From Nonlabens xylanidelens (GTDB taxonomy: Bacteria > Bacteroidota > Bacteroidia > Flavobacteriales > Flavobacteriaceae), in NCBI RefSeq assembly GCF_002934445.1, contig NZ_PTJE01000001.1:62001-126000 (forward strand): a DNA stretch of 64,000 bases. The letters run 5' to 3'. Both the position numbers and the translations under genes were made by a program. Shown piece after piece: positions 38,019-47,008 of this stretch (its first letter is position 1; each line of letters starts with the position of its first letter). A model generated the notes under the pieces. It was not told where the DNA came from, did not search any database, and saw nothing but the letters and a program-made list of their open reading frames with translations.

Positions 38019-38320
38019 AATATCAAAATTTATCTAAATATAAAGCAAAGTTACCTAATAACTATGAATCAAGTAGTTATTAGATACAATCACAAATCAA
38101 GCATAAATCAACATCTTTGTTAAAAAGTAAAAAATTAAAAAAGAATCGAATTAAAAACGACGCATAACTAAAACAAAGTCATATTATTGCAAAAAATATT
38201 CTTAGTTTAGAATTTTATAATAAAATTAAAAAAAGGCGCTTGGTAATCGGAATTAAAAGATTACATTTGCAGCCCGATTTTAGTTAGTAAAATCATACAC
38301 AGAATTAAAACTATTTCAAG
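38019..38320. other. 302-bp AT-rich spacer upstream of rplM
   Basis: No gene seen. It contains the rplM promoter near its right end and the upstream region of the lipoprotein gene, with CAAAGTTA at 38046-38053 as a possible minus-strand -7 box. Confidence 0.5.
38240..38269 (+). promoter_or_regulatory. promoter of rplM-rpsI (TTG-N19-TACATTTG)
   Basis: TTG at 38240-38242 and TACATTTG at 38262-38269 with a 19-bp spacer match the Bacteroidota housekeeping promoter. A leader of roughly 45 nt follows. Confidence 0.8.
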
Positions 38321-38776
38321 GTGAATACTTTAAGTTACAAAACGGTTTCAGCAAACAGCGCAACAGTAAACAAAGAATGGGTACTGATAGACGCTGCTGA
38401 ACAGCCACTAGGTCGTATGTCTTCAATAGCTGCAAAGTTTTTGAGAGGAAAATACAAGACTAATTTTACTCCACACGTAGACTGTGGTGATAACGTAATC
38501 ATAATAAACGCCGACAAGGTATCGCTAAGCGGTAACAAGTGGAGCGAGAAAACATATATCAGACACACTGGCTACCCAGGTGGACAGCGTAGTCTTACTG
38601 CAACTGAGCTTTTTGAAAAAGATCCAGCACGTGTTGTAGAGCACGCAGTAAAAGGTATGTTACCTAAAAACAAGTTAGGAAGCGCTATTTATCGCAACCT
38701 AAAAGTGTATTCTGGTTCTGAGCATGGACATGAAGCACAACAACCTAAAACCATTAATCTTAACGAGGTAAAGTAA
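38321..38776 (+). CDS. rplM: 50S ribosomal protein L13
   Basis: The 151-residue protein has WVLIDAAEQPLGRMSSIAAKFLRGK and the KMLPKNKLG-type signature (VKGMLPKNKLGSAIYRNLKVY). The start is GTG at 38321. rpsI begins 1 bp after its stop, the universal L13-S9 pairing. Confidence 0.97.
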   Translation: MNTLSYKTVSANSATVNKEWVLIDAAEQPLGRMSSIAAKFLRGKYKTNFTPHVDCGDNVIIINADKVSLSGNKWSEKTYIRHTGYPGGQRSLTATELFEKDPARVVEHAVKGMLPKNKLGSAIYRNLKVYSGSEHGHEAQQPKTINLNEVK

Positions 38777-38777
38777 T

Positions 38778-39164
38778 ATGGAAACATTACACAAAATTGG
38801 TAGAAGAAAAACTGCCGTTGCTCGTGTTTACCTTTCAGAAGGTAAAGGTGACGTAACAATTAACAGAAAAGAACTTTCTGACTATTTCACAACAGGAATG
38901 TTACAATACAAAGTAAAACAACCTTTTACTTTAACTGAAACAACTGACACATACGATGTAAAAGCTACTGTAACAGGTGGTGGTATCACTGGACAAGCTG
39001 AGGCAATTCGTCTTGCAATTTCAAGAGCTCTTGTAGAGATAGATGAAGAAAATCGTCTAGCATTGAAACCAGAAGGTCTTATGACACGTGATCCTAGAAT
39101 GGTTGAACGTAAGAAATTCGGTCAAAAGAAAGCGAGAAAGAAATTCCAATTCTCAAAGCGTTAA
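38778..39164 (+). CDS. rpsI: 30S ribosomal protein S9
   Basis: The 128-residue protein has the S9 signature GGGITGQAEAIRLAISRALVE and the basic C-terminal tail ending KARKKFQFSKR, which reaches the P-site tRNA. It is coupled to rplM and followed by a terminator. Confidence 0.97.
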   Translation: METLHKIGRRKTAVARVYLSEGKGDVTINRKELSDYFTTGMLQYKVKQPFTLTETTDTYDVKATVTGGGITGQAEAIRLAISRALVEIDEENRLALKPEGLMTRDPRMVERKKFGQKKARKKFQFSKR

Positions 39165-39179
39165 TACATTATTATTACT

Positions 39180-39219
39180 CCCGTTTAATTTCACAATTAA
39201 ACGGGATTTGTTCTTTTTT
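39180..39219 (+). terminator. rpsI terminator
   Basis: CCCGTTTAATT-TCAC-AATTAAACGGG, an 11-bp perfect stem, followed within 10 nt by a T run. Confidence 0.85.
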
Positions 39220-39234
39220 TATTTATATTAATTT

Positions 39235-39348
39235 GCTGTCACGCCTGGTTGCCGCCAGAGCTCAGTTTAGCATCTAAATAATGAAGGCGATTAAGCATTG
39301 CTTATGACCACTTTTTTATTGCTATCGACAGAACGTAAACTATTTATT
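39235..39348 (+). promoter_or_regulatory. rpsB 5' leader with two small hairpins
   Basis: CTGG-loop-CCAG (39245-39258) and TAAGC-ATT-GCTTA (39292-39304) precede rpsB in a leader of about 110 nt that is less AT-rich than typical spacers here. A ribosomal-protein autoregulatory leader is possible; evidence is only the length and the structures. Confidence 0.35.
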
Positions 39349-40149
39349 ATGGCAAATACTTCAGATGTCAAGTCATTACTTGACGCAGGTGTCCACTTCG
39401 GTCACCTTACTCGTAAATGGGACCCTAACATGGCTCCATACATTTATATGGAACGTAACGGGATCCATATTATCAATCTTTATAAAACTACTGCAAAGTT
39501 AAACGAAGCTACAGAAGCGCTACGTAAGATAGCTGCATCTGGTCGTAAGGTTCTTTTTGTTGCTACTAAGAAGCAAGCAAAAGATATCGTTGCACAATAT
39601 GCTGGTGAAGCTAACATGCCGTACATCACTGAAAGATGGCCTGGTGGAATGCTTACAAACTTTGTAACTATCCGTAAAGCTGTTAAGAAAATGGCTCTTG
39701 TAGACCGTATGAAGAAAGATGGTCGTTATGAAACTCTTTCTAAAAAAGAACGTCTTCAAGTAGACCGTATGCGTGCAAAGCTAGAAAAGAACTTAGGTTC
39801 TATTACTGACATGACTCGTATGCCAGCTGCACTTTTTGTTGTAGATACTGTACGTGAGCACATCGCAGTTAAAGAAGCTTTAAAATTAGGTATTCCTATT
39901 TTTGCAATGGTTGACACTAACGCAAACCCACGTGATATCGATTACGTAATTCCTTCTAACGATGATGCTTCAAAATCTATTGACATTATCATTAAAGAAG
40001 TTACTGGTGCTATCAAAGCTGGTCTTGAAGATCGCAAGTCTGAAAAGAACGCTGAAGATAAAGCTAAAGAAGCTGCAAAAGCAGAAAAGAAAGCTCCAAA
40101 AGCTGAAGAAGCTAAAGTTGCTGCTCCTGCAAAAGACGAAGAAGAATAA
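39349..40149 (+). CDS. rpsB: 30S ribosomal protein S2
   Basis: The 266-residue protein has LLDAGVHFGHLTRKWDPNMAPYI and PRDIDYVIPSNDDA signatures, with a Lys/Ala/Glu-rich C-terminal tail (from about 235). The ATG at 39349 gives the family N-terminus MANTSDVKSLLDAG; 17 upstream in-frame codons are leader. tsf follows after 38 bp, the standard rpsB-tsf unit. Confidence 0.97.
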   Translation: MANTSDVKSLLDAGVHFGHLTRKWDPNMAPYIYMERNGIHIINLYKTTAKLNEATEALRKIAASGRKVLFVATKKQAKDIVAQYAGEANMPYITERWPGGMLTNFVTIRKAVKKMALVDRMKKDGRYETLSKKERLQVDRMRAKLEKNLGSITDMTRMPAALFVVDTVREHIAVKEALKLGIPIFAMVDTNANPRDIDYVIPSNDDASKSIDIIIKEVTGAIKAGLEDRKSEKNAEDKAKEAAKAEKKAPKAEEAKVAAPAKDEEE

Positions 40150-40187
40150 ACTTATAACGCTAGTTAACTAGTATAAAACTTATCAAA

Positions 40188-41153
40188 ATGGCTAAAATAT
40201 CTGCTGCTGAAGTAGGAAAACTAAGAAAAACAACCGGAGCTGGAATGATGGACTGTAAAAAGGCCCTTGTTGAAGCTGAAGGTGATTTTGATCAAGCAAT
40301 TGAGATCCTTAGAAAAAAAGGTCAAAAAGTAGCTGCAAAGCGTGCTGACCGTGATTCTTCTGAAGGAGTTGTTGTTGCAAATATTAATGAAGGTAACACT
40401 AGAGGTATTCTTTTATCTCTTAACTGTGAGACTGACTTTGTTGCAAAAAACGACACTTACGTAGAGTTAGCAAATAAGATTGCTGCTGTAGCTCATAACT
40501 GTAACTCAAAAGAAGAAGTTCTTGCTTCTAAATTTGATGACAGCATGACTGTAGAAGAAAAACTTATTGAGCAAACTGGTGTTATCGGTGAGAAAATTGA
40601 AATAGGTGGTTTTGAAGCTTTTGAAGCTCCATTTGTAGGTGGTTATGTACATGGTAATAAAATCGGTGCTTTAACTGGTCTTTCTACTAGTAGTGATCAC
40701 GCAGCAGAGGTTGCAAAATCTGTTTCTATGCAAGTAGCTTCTATGGGCGCTACTACATTATCTTACAAAGATTTTGACGCAGAATATGTACAAGCAGAAA
40801 CTGCTTCTCGTATCGCTGCTATCGAAAAAGATAATATCGAGCGTGGACGTTTAGGTAAAAACCTTTTAAACATTCCATTATTTATCTCTAGATCTCAGTT
40901 AACTGACGAAGCTCTTGCAACTGCAAAAGCTACTTATGAAGCTGAACTTAAAGCTGAAGGAAAGCCAGAAGCTATATGGGATAGAATCATACCTGGAAAA
41001 TTAGAGCGTTTTGTTGCTGACAACACTTCTCTTGATAAAGAGCAAGCGTTATTAGACCAAGACTTCATCATGGACGATAAGCAAACTGTTGCTAAGTTTG
41101 TAGAGTCTAAAGGTGCTGATGTTGTAGGTTTCAAAAGAGTATCTATCGCTTAA
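40188..41153 (+). CDS. tsf: elongation factor Ts
   Basis: The 321-residue nucleotide-exchange factor for EF-Tu has an N-terminal UBA-like domain (VGKLRKTTGAGMMDCKKALVEAEGDFDQAIEILR) and the core with NCETDFVAKND. It is longer than E. coli EF-Ts (283) owing to insertions in the C-terminal core, as in other Bacteroidetes. Terminator at 41178-41214. Confidence 0.97.
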   Translation: MAKISAAEVGKLRKTTGAGMMDCKKALVEAEGDFDQAIEILRKKGQKVAAKRADRDSSEGVVVANINEGNTRGILLSLNCETDFVAKNDTYVELANKIAAVAHNCNSKEEVLASKFDDSMTVEEKLIEQTGVIGEKIEIGGFEAFEAPFVGGYVHGNKIGALTGLSTSSDHAAEVAKSVSMQVASMGATTLSYKDFDAEYVQAETASRIAAIEKDNIERGRLGKNLLNIPLFISRSQLTDEALATAKATYEAELKAEGKPEAIWDRIIPGKLERFVADNTSLDKEQALLDQDFIMDDKQTVAKFVESKGADVVGFKRVSIA

Positions 41154-41177
41154 TTAAGCTTTATTACTATAATAATT

Positions 41178-41214
41178 AATCCGATTTGGTTTTAAACTGA
41201 ATCGGATTTTTTTT
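41178..41214 (+). terminator. tsf terminator
   Basis: AATCCGATT/AATCGGATT stem with a 13-nt loop, followed by a T run. Confidence 0.88.
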
Positions 41215-41225
41215 GTTTTAAATTC

Positions 41226-41241
41226 CGCTTTCGCGAAAGCG
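41226..41241. repeat. dispersed palindrome copy 9 (after the tsf terminator)
   Basis: Perfect 16-mer, 12 bp beyond the end of the tsf terminator T run. Confidence 0.9.
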
Positions 41242-41300
41242 AAACAGTTAAAATACTTTTATTAATCGTTGCTTCAATTAACTTTTACGAACTTTATAGA

Positions 41301-42206
41301 ATGAAACAACTGGTCCTAATTATTTTAATAGCACTATCAATACACTCTTGCAAAACAGTACAACAAGAGTCAAACCGACACGATAAGCCTCAAAGAATAA
41401 CCACTAATCATGTAACAGACTTAGCGCAAACAATCACAGAAACATCTGGTCTAGAATATTATCAAAATCAGATCATTACTCATAACGATAGCGGTGACAC
41501 GCCCACATTATACTTTTTAGACACTCTAGGAAACCTTCTCTATCATAAAACATACAAGCACATGACAGCTATCGATTGGGAAGATGTAACAAAGGATGAC
41601 GAGTACCTCTACATAGCAGATTTAGGAAATAACTATGGCGACCGGAAAGACTTAACGATATTTAAAATTGCATTAACTGATTTACAAAATGAAAACGCTA
41701 CAGTAACTCGGTTAAACATCAATTACCCTGATCAAAAATCATTTGAGAGAGGCGAGCAAAATCACCCTTATGACGCAGAATCAATAGTCGCGATAGAAGA
41801 AAATCTTTATGTGTTCTCCAAAGACTGGAAGGATCAAACGACAATTATCTATAAAATAGATAAAAATAAACAGCGTCAAACTGCTCAAAACATTACATTC
41901 TACAATATTAAAGGTCTAGTTACTGGAGCTACTTATAATGGATCTAATACCGTAACTGTATGCGGCTATAATAGCAACTTAATTCCTTTTGTGCACAGAA
42001 TAAATTATCAAAACGGCAAATTTGAGTTCGCAAAAAAAGAAGAGCTTTTAATAGAAGGTGGCGCACAGATAGAAGGAATTATATCAATCCACAGTGATAG
42101 TAATAAAGAAACGTACTACCTATCTTCTGAAGCAACTAACATAAAACTAGGAGAAGACGAAGCGCTTACTACTAGTCAACTATACAAAGTAAAGTGGCTG
42201 AAATAA
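41301..42206 (+). CDS. lipoprotein with beta-propeller-like repeats
   Basis: The 301-residue precursor has a lipoprotein signal (MKQLVLIILIALSIHSC, lipobox IHSC). The mature protein contains repeated segments such as ETSGLEYYQNQIITHNDSGDTPTLYFLD, DWEDVTKDDEYLYIADLGNN and YDAESIVAIEENLYVFSKD that look like propeller blades. I do not recognise a specific function. It is convergent with the rhodanese gene, with only 3 bp between the stops and no hairpin. Confidence 0.72.
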   Translation: MKQLVLIILIALSIHSCKTVQQESNRHDKPQRITTNHVTDLAQTITETSGLEYYQNQIITHNDSGDTPTLYFLDTLGNLLYHKTYKHMTAIDWEDVTKDDEYLYIADLGNNYGDRKDLTIFKIALTDLQNENATVTRLNINYPDQKSFERGEQNHPYDAESIVAIEENLYVFSKDWKDQTTIIYKIDKNKQRQTAQNITFYNIKGLVTGATYNGSNTVTVCGYNSNLIPFVHRINYQNGKFEFAKKEELLIEGGAQIEGIISIHSDSNKETYYLSSEATNIKLGEDEALTTSQLYKVKWLK

Positions 42207-42209
42207 TGA

Positions 42210-42722
42210 TTAAAAAACCTTAACTCCTGATTTTAAAAATCTACCCCACACTTTGCTATATACATGTACATTATCTGTAGGAGTATTATTTAAATCTAGA
42301 ACTTCATAACCGGCGTCTTTCCACGAGAATATACTGCCGTAAAGATTATTAACATCTGTATAACCATCTTTAAGCATCTTCTCTCCAAAGCCTTCAGAGC
42401 GTATTCCCACGCTACAATAAACTACTATTTTCACATCTTTGGCTAACTCTGGCATCCTTTTACTGGAGTACTTCTCACCTACCCATATGGCTCCTGGCAG
42501 GTGACTGACCTCATACTCTTTCTTTTTACGAGTATCTAAAATTACATACTGATCATAATCTGTTTTCAGATTTTGCACACTTAAATATGGGACAGTCATT
42601 TTATTATAAGTCTCTAATAATTCAGGAATATCTTTTTGCACAACTTCCTTTTCTTGCCCAGTAGCAATAGTAGAATAGGTAACCAAAAAGGTGAATATCA
42701 CTAAACTTAAAATACGTCTCAT
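42210..42722 (-). CDS. periplasmic rhodanese-like domain protein
   Basis: The 170-residue protein has a signal peptide (residues 1-22) and one rhodanese domain. VILDTRKKKEYEVSHLPGAIWVG and the active-site loop YCSVGIRSEG with Cys103 are present, so sulfur transfer chemistry is possible. Export would place it in the periplasm. It lies 3 bp downstream of ruvC on the same strand; no functional link to ruvC is apparent. Confidence 0.85.
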   Translation of the reverse strand: MRRILSLVIFTFLVTYSTIATGQEKEVVQKDIPELLETYNKMTVPYLSVQNLKTDYDQYVILDTRKKKEYEVSHLPGAIWVGEKYSSKRMPELAKDVKIVVYCSVGIRSEGFGEKMLKDGYTDVNNLYGSIFSWKDAGYEVLDLNNTPTDNVHVYSKVWGRFLKSGVKVF

Positions 42723-42725
42723 AAC

Positions 42726-43280
42726 TTATTTTTTAATTCTCTTTTCATTTTGTTTTACAAACGATGCCCAACCGCTGTAGTTCGTACCTACTTCGATACG
42801 GCCACTGTTATAAAAATGACATACTGCAGCAGCAAGTCCGTCGGTCATATCGAGATTTTTAGGCAATTCTTTAATCCCTAAAAGACTCTGCAACATCTTT
42901 GCCACTTGTTCTTTACTAGCGCTTCCTTTTCCAGTAATCGCTTGTTTAATTTTAAGTGGCGCATACTCAAAAACTGGTATATCTCTAGATAATCCTGCTG
43001 CCATCGCCACACCTTGAGCGCGACCTAACTTGAGCATAGACTGTACATTTTTACCAAAAAACGGTGCCTCTAGAGCCATTTCATCTGGATTATAAGTGTC
43101 TATTAACTCAATAGTACGCTCAAATATACGACGCAACTTCACGTACGGATCTTTTATTTTCCTCATATCCAACTCATTCATCTGGATAAAACTCATGGAA
43201 TTGCCTTTTACCTTTATGATACCAAAACCCATGATTGCAGTACCAGGATCTACACCTAGAATAATTTTTTCTGTTGCCAA
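42726..43280 (-). CDS. ruvC: crossover junction endodeoxyribonuclease RuvC
   Basis: It resolves Holliday junctions as part of RuvABC. RNase H-like fold, with catalytic Asp in IILGVDPGTAIMG, Glu in MALEAPFFGKN and acidic residues near the end (MTDGLAAAVCH). The frame stays open to 43328, which would overlap the divergent flippase gene. A TTG at 43280 gives LATEKIILGVDPG, which matches the usual flavobacterial N-terminus, so I choose it (184 residues). Confidence 0.93.
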   Translation of the reverse strand: MATEKIILGVDPGTAIMGFGIIKVKGNSMSFIQMNELDMRKIKDPYVKLRRIFERTIELIDTYNPDEMALEAPFFGKNVQSMLKLGRAQGVAMAAGLSRDIPVFEYAPLKIKQAITGKGSASKEQVAKMLQSLLGIKELPKNLDMTDGLAAAVCHFYNSGRIEVGTNYSGWASFVKQNEKRIKK

Positions 43281-43298
43281 TTGTTGTATTTTTCGCAC

Positions 43299-44213
43299 AT
43301 GTTTCTCGCGCTTCACAAATCTAAGCAATTCCTCGCTCCATTGATTAAATTCATCATTGTTGTAATTTGCACATATGCACTTTATTCACAATGGCAAGAT
43401 CGCTCTATAAACACAGACATTATTTGGTCTACCATTAAAAATTTACCGTTTTACACATTACCATTAATGATCGCAATAAGCATACTTAGCTGGATGGTAG
43501 AAAGTAAAAAATGGCAATACTTAATAAATGATCTTTATGTGTTACGCTTTCGCGAAAGCGTAACTCAAAACCTCACCGCGCAAGCAGCCAGCTTTATAAC
43601 TCCTTTTAGAACAGGAGAGTTTGCTGTCAAGTCCTTATATTACAACAAGTCTCTACGCAAAAGCATATTATCAAGAATACTAGCTGGCAACACGTCGCAA
43701 ATGATAATCACTACCATTTTAGGGATTACAGGGATACTATTCTATTTGCAAAAAAACCTAATCATAGAATCGGTATTCTTACTTTTATTTACAGTTACAC
43801 TACTTTGCTTGCTTGCAGTTATACTAACTCTATGGATACTTAAAAAATGGGATTCAGGATCTATGGATAACACAAAGTGGTGGTCTATATTATCTTATTC
43901 TTTATTAAGATATCTTATTTTTTCAAGCAATTGGTTAATAATACTAGCGCTTCTAGATAACGACTCTTCCCTTTTAATAATGATTAGAAACATTACTATC
44001 TTTTACCTAGCCGTTTCTATCATTCCCGTATTTCAATTGTTTGATATAGCTGTAAAATGGACCGTCGCCGCATACGTTTTTACCGAAACTTTCCATAACT
44101 CAGAAACTACAATTATAATTACAACCCTTATCTGGTTTACTAACTCCATCGTACCTACAGTTCTAGGCTGCTTGTTATTACCTTTTCAAAAACTAAAAAC
44201 TGTTGAAGAATGA
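43299..44213 (+). CDS. LPG synthase/flippase-like multi-pass membrane protein
   Basis: The 304-residue hydrophobic protein has about seven membrane helices (for example 15-35, 55-75, 135-155, 165-185, 210-230, 240-260, 275-295), resembling the lysylphosphatidylglycerol synthase transmembrane (UPF0104) family. FRTGEFAVKSLYY is a family-like loop. It is translationally coupled (ATGA) to a GT2 glycosyltransferase, so a role in envelope glycan or lipid transport is inferred. The ATG at 43299 is preferred because it leaves an 18-bp gap to divergent ruvC. The palindrome encodes RFRES (about residues 84-88). Confidence 0.8.
   Translation: MFLALHKSKQFLAPLIKFIIVVICTYALYSQWQDRSINTDIIWSTIKNLPFYTLPLMIAISILSWMVESKKWQYLINDLYVLRFRESVTQNLTAQAASFITPFRTGEFAVKSLYYNKSLRKSILSRILAGNTSQMIITTILGITGILFYLQKNLIIESVFLLLFTVTLLCLLAVILTLWILKKWDSGSMDNTKWWSILSYSLLRYLIFSSNWLIILALLDNDSSLLIMIRNITIFYLAVSIIPVFQLFDIAVKWTVAAYVFTETFHNSETTIIITTLIWFTNSIVPTVLGCLLLPFQKLKTVEE
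43541..43564. repeat. dispersed palindrome copy 10 (extended, in flippase-like gene)
   Basis: The core at 43545-43560 is extended by GTTA/TAAC to a perfect 24-bp palindrome; encodes RFRES. Confidence 0.9.
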
Positions 44214-45352
44214 TCTGGCTATTCTCTACAGTCATGATAGGCTACGTTCTGATTATTCTATTGCTTTCTAAAGAAGGCTTAACCTACCCAGAAACAAAAG
44301 CTATTACAGACGGTACCCCACTACCATTCACCGTGATCATTAATTACCGCAATGAAGAAAACAACCTACCAGCATTACTTGAATCAATACGAAATCAAGA
44401 ATATGACTACAGTCTATTACAGTGGATTTTTATTAACGATAGCTCTACAGATCAAAGCATTCATATTTTAAACTCTTTTAAAAACAACCATCCTAAACTA
44501 ACTATTTTATTACTAGAAAGAATACCTAAGTCTGCCAGCGCAAAAAAAGATGGAATTACTCAAGCCATAAAACAAGCTAAAAACAAACATATTATTACAA
44601 CTGACGCTGATTGTATTTTACCTTCTAGATGGATTTCTAGCTATAACGCAAAATATCAACAGCATAAAAACGCTCATTTTATCGCAGCACCGGTTCAAAT
44701 ACAAGAAGGGCACAACTTACTTTCTAGCCTCCAACATCAAGAAATGATAGCCTTGCAATTAGTCACTATAGGTGGTTTTGCTTTTGATAAACCTTTTATG
44801 TGCAACGGCGCAAATATGAGTTTTACTAAAAAGGCCTTTAATGACGTAAATGGATATCACGGCAATGATCATATATCTAGTGGTGACGATATTTTCTTAT
44901 TAGAAAAACTAGCTAGTAAAGATGTTACAAAATGCCATTACCTTAAATCTAAAAACGCAACTGTAAATACACAACCTAAAAACAATTTAATAGACATAAT
45001 AGCGCAACGTGCACGATGGGCACAAAAGGGCAGTGAAACTAAAAGCCTGCTCAATAAATTAGTAAGCTTTCAGGTTTTAACCATGAGCTTATTATTTATT
45101 TCTAGCCCTATATTATGGCATTTTTCATTAATTTCAAGCAAGACATTTCTAGCTCTAGTTCTTACAAAGGCGTTTACGGATTTCATTACTCTATCGATAG
45201 GAGATCAAATATTTAAAAATGTAAAATGGAAAGTTGCCATAATTAACTTTACCATATATCCATTTATAGTAATTTTAATTGCGTTAAAAAGCCTATTAAA
45301 ACCAAAATGGCAAGGCAGGAAAGTTAATTCCCTAGAGAATCCACAGGAATAA
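44210..45352 (+). CDS. glycosyltransferase family 2
   Basis: The 380-residue GT-A enzyme has one N-terminal helix (about 3-20) and C-terminal membrane helices (about 285-305, 345-365). Catalytic motifs include NYRNEENNLPALLESI (45-60), the nucleotide-sugar Asp77, the DAD (132-134) metal motif and a Q-x-RARWAQKG acceptor motif. Domain layout resembles membrane-anchored processive or lipid-linked GT2 enzymes. Start overlaps the flippase-like gene; its 3' end overlaps the convergent lipoprotein gene by 29 bp. Confidence 0.88.
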   Translation: MIWLFSTVMIGYVLIILLLSKEGLTYPETKAITDGTPLPFTVIINYRNEENNLPALLESIRNQEYDYSLLQWIFINDSSTDQSIHILNSFKNNHPKLTILLLERIPKSASAKKDGITQAIKQAKNKHIITTDADCILPSRWISSYNAKYQQHKNAHFIAAPVQIQEGHNLLSSLQHQEMIALQLVTIGGFAFDKPFMCNGANMSFTKKAFNDVNGYHGNDHISSGDDIFLLEKLASKDVTKCHYLKSKNATVNTQPKNNLIDIIAQRARWAQKGSETKSLLNKLVSFQVLTMSLLFISSPILWHFSLISSKTFLALVLTKAFTDFITLSIGDQIFKNVKWKVAIINFTIYPFIVILIALKSLLKPKWQGRKVNSLENPQE

Positions 45353-45812
45353 AAACAATAGGCAATCTATAAGTAGTAGATACTGGTATCGATCGTTTTA
45401 CAGCGCTCTTTATAATTGGAAAATCAGTTAACCGATCTTTTAGTATAGAATCGAGTCGCTCCTTATTAATAGTACGAGCGCATTTAAAAATACTATCATA
45501 CTCTATCACACCCTTATTATCAACGCTTATAGAGGCATAGACACTATCTCTTTGTTCCAGCTGTATAGCGATGTAATCTTCTCTCAATTTTTGATCTATA
45601 ACATTACATAATGTCTCATAAAAACAATCTGACGTAGTAAGCATCTCATCACAATCATCAAATACAGGGTAACGATCTACATAATCCATATCGATATTTT
45701 GCATTTCTTTTCTAGCCATATCCAGCGCTCGCTCCTCTTTGTCCTCTTCAGATAAACAAGAAATACAAACACTTAAGAAAAGTATCATTAAAACAAAACA
45801 CCCTTTATTCAT
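45324..45812 (-). CDS. small lipoprotein with TonB-C-like tail
   Basis: The 162-residue precursor has a lipoprotein signal (VCISC lipobox, Cys about 19). The C-terminal half (VYASISVDNKGVIEYDSIFKCARTINKERLDSIL to YRLPIVFIPV) has the strand-helix-strand pattern of TonB C-terminal domains. Without the TonB N-terminal helix, energy transduction is not implied. It is downstream of the TPR gene and overlaps the end of the GT2 gene on the opposite strand. Confidence 0.65.
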   Translation of the reverse strand: MNKGCFVLMILFLSVCISCLSEEDKEERALDMARKEMQNIDMDYVDRYPVFDDCDEMLTTSDCFYETLCNVIDQKLREDYIAIQLEQRDSVYASISVDNKGVIEYDSIFKCARTINKERLDSILKDRLTDFPIIKSAVKRSIPVSTTYRLPIVFIPVDSLGN

Positions 45813-45832
45813 AGAGCTAATTTACAACCTTT

Positions 45833-46957
45833 CTATTTTTTGGCAGCTAGAAAGATCTCTTTACGTAAATCCTTACTACGCGCCTCTACATATTCCATAA
45901 AAGAACTATTAGGATACTGACTTATAAATTCCTCATAAAACTCTAACTTCTTAGCTTTATCTGCATAGAATTGATCAGCAGCTAGAACATATTGATAACC
46001 TATAAAATCATTTTCAGGCTTCTCTTTCTTAGCTGTTCTAGTAGCATAAAATGCATTTTTATAATCTCCTTTCTTCACATAAATAGTTGCAAGTTGCAAG
46101 AATTCTTGATGCAATTCTGGTGTTTTAAAAGCAATAGAACTTTCTATACATTGCTGTGCTAGATCTAATTCACCTAGTTTTAAATAAGCTCTAGACATAT
46201 TAAAATATATAAGAGAATTACCATCTTCATAAACCTCGTTATATATTTTATAATTGTCTACAGCTCTCTGCCACTGACTGTCATTAAGATAAGACCAGGC
46301 CAGATTCTTACGGTTATAATCGGTATCATACCCCAATTTAAAAAGCAACTCAAAATGCTTAATCGCCATATCATATCTTTTTGCACCTAGATAAGCTTGA
46401 GCAATAAGACTATTTAGTTTCAAATCGTTCTCATATAAAGCAAGACCCTTTTTTGCATTAAGAATAGCATTATTAAACATCCTTTTTTTAATAAGAATTT
46501 TCACTAACTCTATTCTAGCCGCTCTGTAAGAAACATTTAATGATACCGCTTTCGCGAAAGAAGACACAGCATCATCTTCCCTGCCCAAACCTACATAAGT
46601 CTTACCCATATAATAACGGTATGTAGCATTCTCAGGAAATTCAACTATTAATTTATCTAGAACATCAAAAGCAGTAGCAGGATCATTATTTCCTAAAGCA
46701 AGACGAGCGTACTCAAATCTAGGCTGTACACTTAAACTATCCTTCTTAAAACCTTCTTGATAACTAGATAGAGCGCTATGCACGTCACCTAACTGGCTGT
46801 AAGCTCTCGCAAGTTTAAAATAACTATCATCGGTAGTTTTATAAATCTCGATAGCATTCTTATAATCTCCTATCGATAGTAAGCTATCTGCAGCAGCAAG
46901 CTGTCCATGCATTTTAACAAAGATTAATAATAACAAAATAAGTAAATAGTTTTTCAT
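45833..46957 (-). CDS. exported TPR-repeat protein
   Basis: The 374-residue protein has a signal peptide (MKNYLLILLLLIFVKMHG) and about eight tetratricopeptide repeats spanning residues 25-330 (for example SYFKLARAYSQLGDVHSALSSYQEGF, YRYYMGKTYVGLGREDDAVSSFAKA). It probably scaffolds a periplasmic or outer-membrane complex. The degenerate palindrome at 46547-46560 encodes SFAKA in the fourth repeat. Confidence 0.82.
   Translation of the reverse strand: MKNYLLILLLLIFVKMHGQLAAADSLLSIGDYKNAIEIYKTTDDSYFKLARAYSQLGDVHSALSSYQEGFKKDSLSVQPRFEYARLALGNNDPATAFDVLDKLIVEFPENATYRYYMGKTYVGLGREDDAVSSFAKAVSLNVSYRAARIELVKILIKKRMFNNAILNAKKGLALYENDLKLNSLIAQAYLGAKRYDMAIKHFELLFKLGYDTDYNRKNLAWSYLNDSQWQRAVDNYKIYNEVYEDGNSLIYFNMSRAYLKLGELDLAQQCIESSIAFKTPELHQEFLQLATIYVKKGDYKNAFYATRTAKKEKPENDFIGYQYVLAADQFYADKAKKLEFYEEFISQYPNSSFMEYVEARSKDLRKEIFLAAKK
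46547..46560. repeat. dispersed palindrome copy 11 (truncated, in TPR gene)
   Basis: CGCTTTCGCGAAAG present, then A instead of C: the right end has lost the last two matching bases. Encodes SFAKA. Confidence 0.75.
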
Positions 46958-47008
46958 GTTCTAAATTTAGGCACACTTATTGAAAACTAAAAATATAAAC
47001 TACTTATT

